Shown: in pieces, positions 5,794 to 6,414 of the stretch
Layout: each line of letters starts with the position of its first letter
Numbering within the stretch: the first letter of the stretch is position 1
Assembly (NCBI GenBank): GCA_007126855.1
Contig: SLAK01000221.1
Coordinates: 1-6,414 of the forward strand
From: Dehalococcoidia bacterium
GTDB taxonomy: Bacteria; Chloroflexota; Dehalococcoidia; Tepidiformales; Tepidiformaceae
Direction of reading: 5' to 3'
DNA: 6,414 bases
The notes under the pieces: generated by a model
What the model was told of the DNA's origin: nothing
The model's input: only the letters and a program-made list of their open reading frames with translations
Databases searched by the model: none
Program-made: the position numbers and the translations under genes

Positions 5794-5853
5794 CGAATGA
5801 CGCGGATCAGCAAACGGGCGGGCCAGGTGGTGACTCTCCGGATTAGCCGCTAG

Positions 5854-5877
5854 GCAGGCATTCGTTAGGATGCCTGC
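5854..5877 (+). promoter_or_regulatory. Inverted repeat enclosing the murJ ribosome binding site
   Basis: GCAGGCAT (5854-5861) and ATGCCTGC (5870-5877) are perfect 8-base complements with an 8-base spacer, ending one base before the murJ ATG. The likely Shine-Dalgarno AGGA (5867-5870) lies in the spacer and touches the right arm. It could be a DNA operator or an RNA hairpin that presents or hides the ribosome binding site. Confidence 0.5.
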
Positions 5878-5878
5878 A

Positions 5879-6414
5879 ATGGCCGGCGCCGACGGCGAGC
5901 CGCGTACCGCGATCCCCATCGGGGGCGGGCTGGCTGTCGCCGCGGCGATCGTGGCCTTTGGGTTCATCGGCAGCCGCGTGCTGGGCGTGGTGCGGACGGC
6001 GGCCATCGCCGATGCGTTCGGGGCCGAGCCGGAGCTGGACGCCTGGCGTGTGGCCTTCCAGGTGCCGGACCTGATCTTCCAGGTGCTCGCCGGCGCGACG
6101 ATGGCGAGCGCCTTCATCCCGGTTTTCGCACGGCTCTACCGGAACGAGAGCGCGGAGCGTGCCTGGCGGCTGGCCAGTTCAGTGCTGACGCTGGTGGCGC
6201 TGGCGACGGCCGTCCTCTGCGCGTTCGCCTTCGTGCTGGCGCCGTACATCGTGCCGATCATGGCGCCGGGGCTGGGCGACGATATCGGCCAGCGCGACGA
6301 GCTGGTCGACCGGGCGGTGTTCCTGACGCGGATAATGCTGCTCTCGCCGCTGTTCTTCGCGGTGAGCGGCATGTTCACCGGCATCCTGAACGCGCGCTAC
6401 CACTTCTTCCTGCC
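5879..6414 (+). CDS. murJ: Lipid II flippase MurJ (MviN family), N-terminal 178 residues (3' end outside window)
   Basis: MurJ moves lipid-linked peptidoglycan precursor across the cytoplasmic membrane. The family has about 500 residues and 14 helices; only the first third or so is in view. GFIGSRVLGVVRTAAIADAFG (28-48) and LDAWRVAFQVPDL (53-65), followed by MASAFIPVFARLY (75-87), are the hallmark of the first two helices; R33, R39 and D54 match R18, R24 and D39 of the E. coli protein. The positions of E. coli R52 and E57 are F67 and G72 here. I chose ATG 5879 because AGGA lies 8 bases upstream; an in-frame ATG at 5870 would add three residues (MPA) but overlaps that site. It is transcribed divergently from the MFS gene across about 119 bases. 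Confidence 0.93.
   Translation, partial: MAGADGEPRTAIPIGGGLAVAAAIVAFGFIGSRVLGVVRTAAIADAFGAEPELDAWRVAFQVPDLIFQVLAGATMASAFIPVFARLYRNESAERAWRLASSVLTLVALATAVLCAFAFVLAPYIVPIMAPGLGDDIGQRDELVDRAVFLTRIMLLSPLFFAVSGMFTGILNARYHFFL

Noticed and set aside
5760..5813. TTG start at 5813 extending the MFS protein by 18 residues
   Set aside because: The extra leader is not typical of the family, has no ribosome binding site, and runs across the inverted repeat; the ATG at 5759 fits the conserved N-terminus.
5770..6403. Minus-strand frames opposite murJ
   Set aside because: The plus-strand MurJ translation is strongly diagnostic, while the antisense frames read as Ala/Ser/Arg-rich shadows.

Overview
The window is GC-rich (well above 60% by eye) and densely coded. 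Five genes on the minus strand occupy nearly all of it, and a sixth, divergent gene enters at the right edge. The protein types and the long Pro-Thr/Ser linker of the lipoprotein fit a high-GC environmental bacterium. Chloroflexota of the Dehalococcoidia kind is my best guess, mainly from the look of the MurJ, TcuA-like and linker sequences. No rRNA or other marker confirms this.

Read in the direction of transcription (right to left on the minus strand) the layout is: an MFS_3-type exporter (5759-4443); a lipoprotein with a class A beta-lactamase-like domain whose SxxK motif is not recognisable (4363-3278); a 172-base intergenic stretch made mostly of heptanucleotide repeats and inverted repeats (3106-3277); a TcuA-like FAD-dependent dehydrogenase of the fumarate reductase flavoprotein superfamily (3105-1687); a 230-base gap with a GC-rich hairpin and a possible promoter; then electron transfer flavoprotein beta (1456-653) and alpha (641 to beyond base 1). 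At the right edge, divergent from the exporter, is the first third of a MurJ lipid II flippase (5879 onward).

etfB and etfA form a clear two-gene operon: they are 11 bases apart, and the etfA ribosome binding site overlaps the etfB stop codon. ETF takes electrons from flavoprotein dehydrogenases and passes them on. The TcuA-like dehydrogenase upstream could be one donor, but a hairpin and a 230-base gap separate them, and dehydrogenases of that superfamily are not the usual ETF partners. The exporter and lactamase-like lipoprotein have no obvious metabolic link to the ETF genes.

The most unusual material is not a gene. The spacer at 3106-3290 carries heptamer arrays of the GANTGTC type on one side and the same heptamer inverted on the other, around a GC-rich palindrome. 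It supplies the stop codon of the lactamase-like gene and ends 7 bases before the start of the dehydrogenase. Two further inverted repeats lie in the MFS/murJ divergent region, one of them holding the likely murJ ribosome binding site. I see no CRISPR array, tRNA, rRNA, transposase or phage gene, and no convincing new multi-gene system.
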